A DNA stretch of 64,000 bases from Vagococcus allomyrinae (GTDB taxonomy: Bacteria > Bacillota > Bacilli > Lactobacillales > Vagococcaceae), in NCBI RefSeq assembly GCF_017829975.1, contig NZ_JAEEGA010000007.1, positions 202,127 to 266,126 on the forward strand. Direction: 5' to 3'. The notes under the pieces are model-generated. The model was not told the origin of the DNA. It saw only the letters and a list, made by a program, of their open reading frames with translations, and searched no databases. Below are positions 62,891 to 64,000 of the stretch, in pieces. Every line of letters starts with the position of its first letter. Position 1 is the stretch's first letter. The position numbers were made by a program, and so were the translations under genes.

Positions 62891-63691
62891 TCAAATATCA
62901 TACTTCTGATAAAGATTCACCAGAATCTCATCTAAAGTATCCTCTTCATGTTGTTTTAAAGCCTTAAACTCAGCTAGACTGCCATCAAGTAAAATTGTCC
63001 CTTTACCAATTAAAATGATCCTAGTGGCTAATTTTTCAATATCCTGCATGTCGTGGGTGGTTAAGATAACCGTTGTTTGGAATTCTTTGTTAATTTTTGT
63101 GATGAAGTCTCGCACTGCCACTTTTGAAATAGCATCTAAACCAATGGTTGGTTCGTCGAGAAATAAAATTTTGGGGCGATGTAATAGAGAAGCGGCAATT
63201 TCACAGCGCATTCGCTGACCTAGTGAAAGTTGTCGTGTTGGTGTTTTCAAGACATCAGATAAGTTTAACATCTGACTCAGATCTCGGAGGGTTTCTTGAA
63301 ACACGTTTTCTGGAACCTGGTAAATATCTTTCAACAAATAAAAGGAATCAATCACGGGAATATCCCACCATAGCTGCGACCGTTGGCCAAATACCACGCC
63401 GATATCTTTGACATGTGCCACCCGATTTTTCCATGGCGTATTGCCATTAATTTGACAGGTACCACTGTCTGGCGTTAAAATGCCGCTAAGAACTTTAATC
63501 GTACTGCTCTTCCCAGCACCATTTGGGCCAATATAGCCAACAATTTCACCGTCAGGAATGGTAAAGCTAACATCGTTTAGCGCCCTGATTTCCCGATACT
63601 CCCGTTTAAAGAACGATTTGACAGCATTTTGAAAACCTGCCTCACGCTGTTGAATCTTAAACGTCTTACTTAAATGCTCTACAACAATCAT
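62891..63691 (-). CDS. ABC-2 exporter ATP-binding protein
   Basis: A 266-aa ATPase: Walker A GPNGAGKSS, Q-loop VFGQRSQLWWDIP, signature LSLGQRMRCEIA, Walker B ILFLDEPTIGLD and H-loop LTTHDM. The QRSQLWWD segment is typical of the ATPases paired with two DUF990-like permeases. AAGGAGGGTTTATCAG sets ATG at 63691 (frame open to 63733). First gene of the operon. Confidence 0.92.
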   Translation of the reverse strand: MIVVEHLSKTFKIQQREAGFQNAVKSFFKREYREIRALNDVSFTIPDGEIVGYIGPNGAGKSSTIKVLSGILTPDSGTCQINGNTPWKNRVAHVKDIGVVFGQRSQLWWDIPVIDSFYLLKDIYQVPENVFQETLRDLSQMLNLSDVLKTPTRQLSLGQRMRCEIAASLLHRPKILFLDEPTIGLDAISKVAVRDFITKINKEFQTTVILTTHDMQDIEKLATRIILIGKGTILLDGSLAEFKALKQHEEDTLDEILVNLYQKYDI

Positions 63692-63835
63692 CTGATAAAC
63701 CCTCCTTATTGAAAAGTTTAACTTACAAAGCAAGTCTTGACGCGACCTTTTGCAAGTTCAACTATCAAAAATTTACTCGAATACATACAATAACAAACTG
63801 AGAAACCGTTGTCAATACCCTAAAAAATAAATAAC

Positions 63836-63866
63836 ACAAAAAAAGCCAAGACAACTGTCCTGACTT
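63836..63866 (-). terminator. Terminator-like hairpin at the right edge
   Basis: AAGCCAAGACA pairs imperfectly with TGTCCTGACTT, T-run on minus. Whatever it terminates lies to the right or is the short hairpin region 63867-64000. Confidence 0.5.
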
Positions 63867-64000
63867 CTCCGTTTACCGGCTGTATAATTTATGGTGTGGA
63901 TGAGAAAAAATCATTCACACCTATTTTAAGGCAAAAAAATAGAAACATATGATTATTTCCGATAGAATGAAATCGACTAAAACCCATTCAGAGAGGAAAA
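63867..64000 (+). promoter_or_regulatory. Leader region of a plus-strand gene beginning past the window
   Basis: A TATAAT-like box (63883-63888), a strong GGTGTG...CACACC hairpin with ATGA/TCAT extension (63893-63921), a TAGAAT box (63963-63968) and finally GAGAGGA at the last bases, a good ribosome site. A plus-strand start codon is expected within about ten bases past the edge. Confidence 0.5.

Overview
This 64-kb window is ordinary chromosomal DNA from a low-GC Gram-positive bacterium of the Lactobacillales. Gene content (PTS sugar systems, LPXTG surface protein with MucBP repeats, CovR/CovS-like two-component pair, T-box pheST, strong AGGAGG ribosome binding sites) fits the Enterococcaceae. 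A Vagococcus-like species is my best guess, but no rRNA or marker gene here settles it. I see no tRNA, rRNA, CRISPR array, prophage or intact insertion sequence. Most genes between 1 and 44.5 kb and between 50.8 and 64 kb are on the minus strand; 44.7-50.8 kb is mainly plus.

Layout. 0-2.6 kb: edge-truncated fructose-6-phosphate-aldolase-type gene, a YdeI-like protein and a SorC regulator. 2.7-9.7 kb: a methyltransferase, a proline-peptide module (pepI, POT peptide transporter, pepP) and an LmrA-type ABC exporter with a Fur-like box. 9.8-16.1 kb: CPA1 Na+/H+ antiporter, the ketodeoxygluconate set (kdgK, LacI regulator, KDPG aldolase) with palindromic operators, then ANT(6)-like and cytidine/blasticidin-deaminase-like genes. 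16.2-19.4 kb: Hsp20, an orphan 295-aa protein, an unassigned structured RNA candidate, a MazEF-type toxin-antitoxin pair and a glutathione peroxidase. 19.4-23.7 kb: a YknWXYZ-like ABC efflux operon. 23.9-30.5 kb: a complete glycine cleavage operon (gcvT-H-PA-PB-fhs) behind a tandem glycine riboswitch. 31-38.4 kb: a small DUF2187-like protein, a PadR/DUF1700 pair with a palindromic operator, a 956-aa MucBP-repeat LPXTG protein, a UPF0316 protein, an APC permease, and two copies of a dispersed repeat. 38.7-44.5 kb: pheST with T-box, an HxlR regulator, an HD protein and a TrmH methyltransferase. 44.7-50.8 kb: acyP, yidC, MATE efflux, DUF47-Pit phosphate transport, then an M-box magnesium riboswitch that leads only into two tiny ORFs and a GNAT gene. 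50.8-54.7 kb: CovRS-like pair and gnd. 54.7-60.3 kb: a third repeat copy, a decayed Rpn-family nuclease, and an antitermination-controlled operon (BglG-type regulator, ChbG-type deacetylase, PTS IICB, MalH-type GH4 enzyme). 60.3-64 kb: rpmF with its DUF177 partner and a three-gene ABC-2 transporter; a plus-strand gene probably starts just past the right edge.

Themes. RNA-based control is unusually dense: glycine riboswitch, T-box, M-box, two RAT/terminator switches and one unassigned structured RNA. The least-explained items are the orphan M-box, the UUCG-capped RNA beside mazEF, the shared repeat family, and the pairing of a GH4 enzyme bearing an alpha-type CDM motif with a chitooligosaccharide-type deacetylase. 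Identifications rest on reading motifs by eye; no database search was run.
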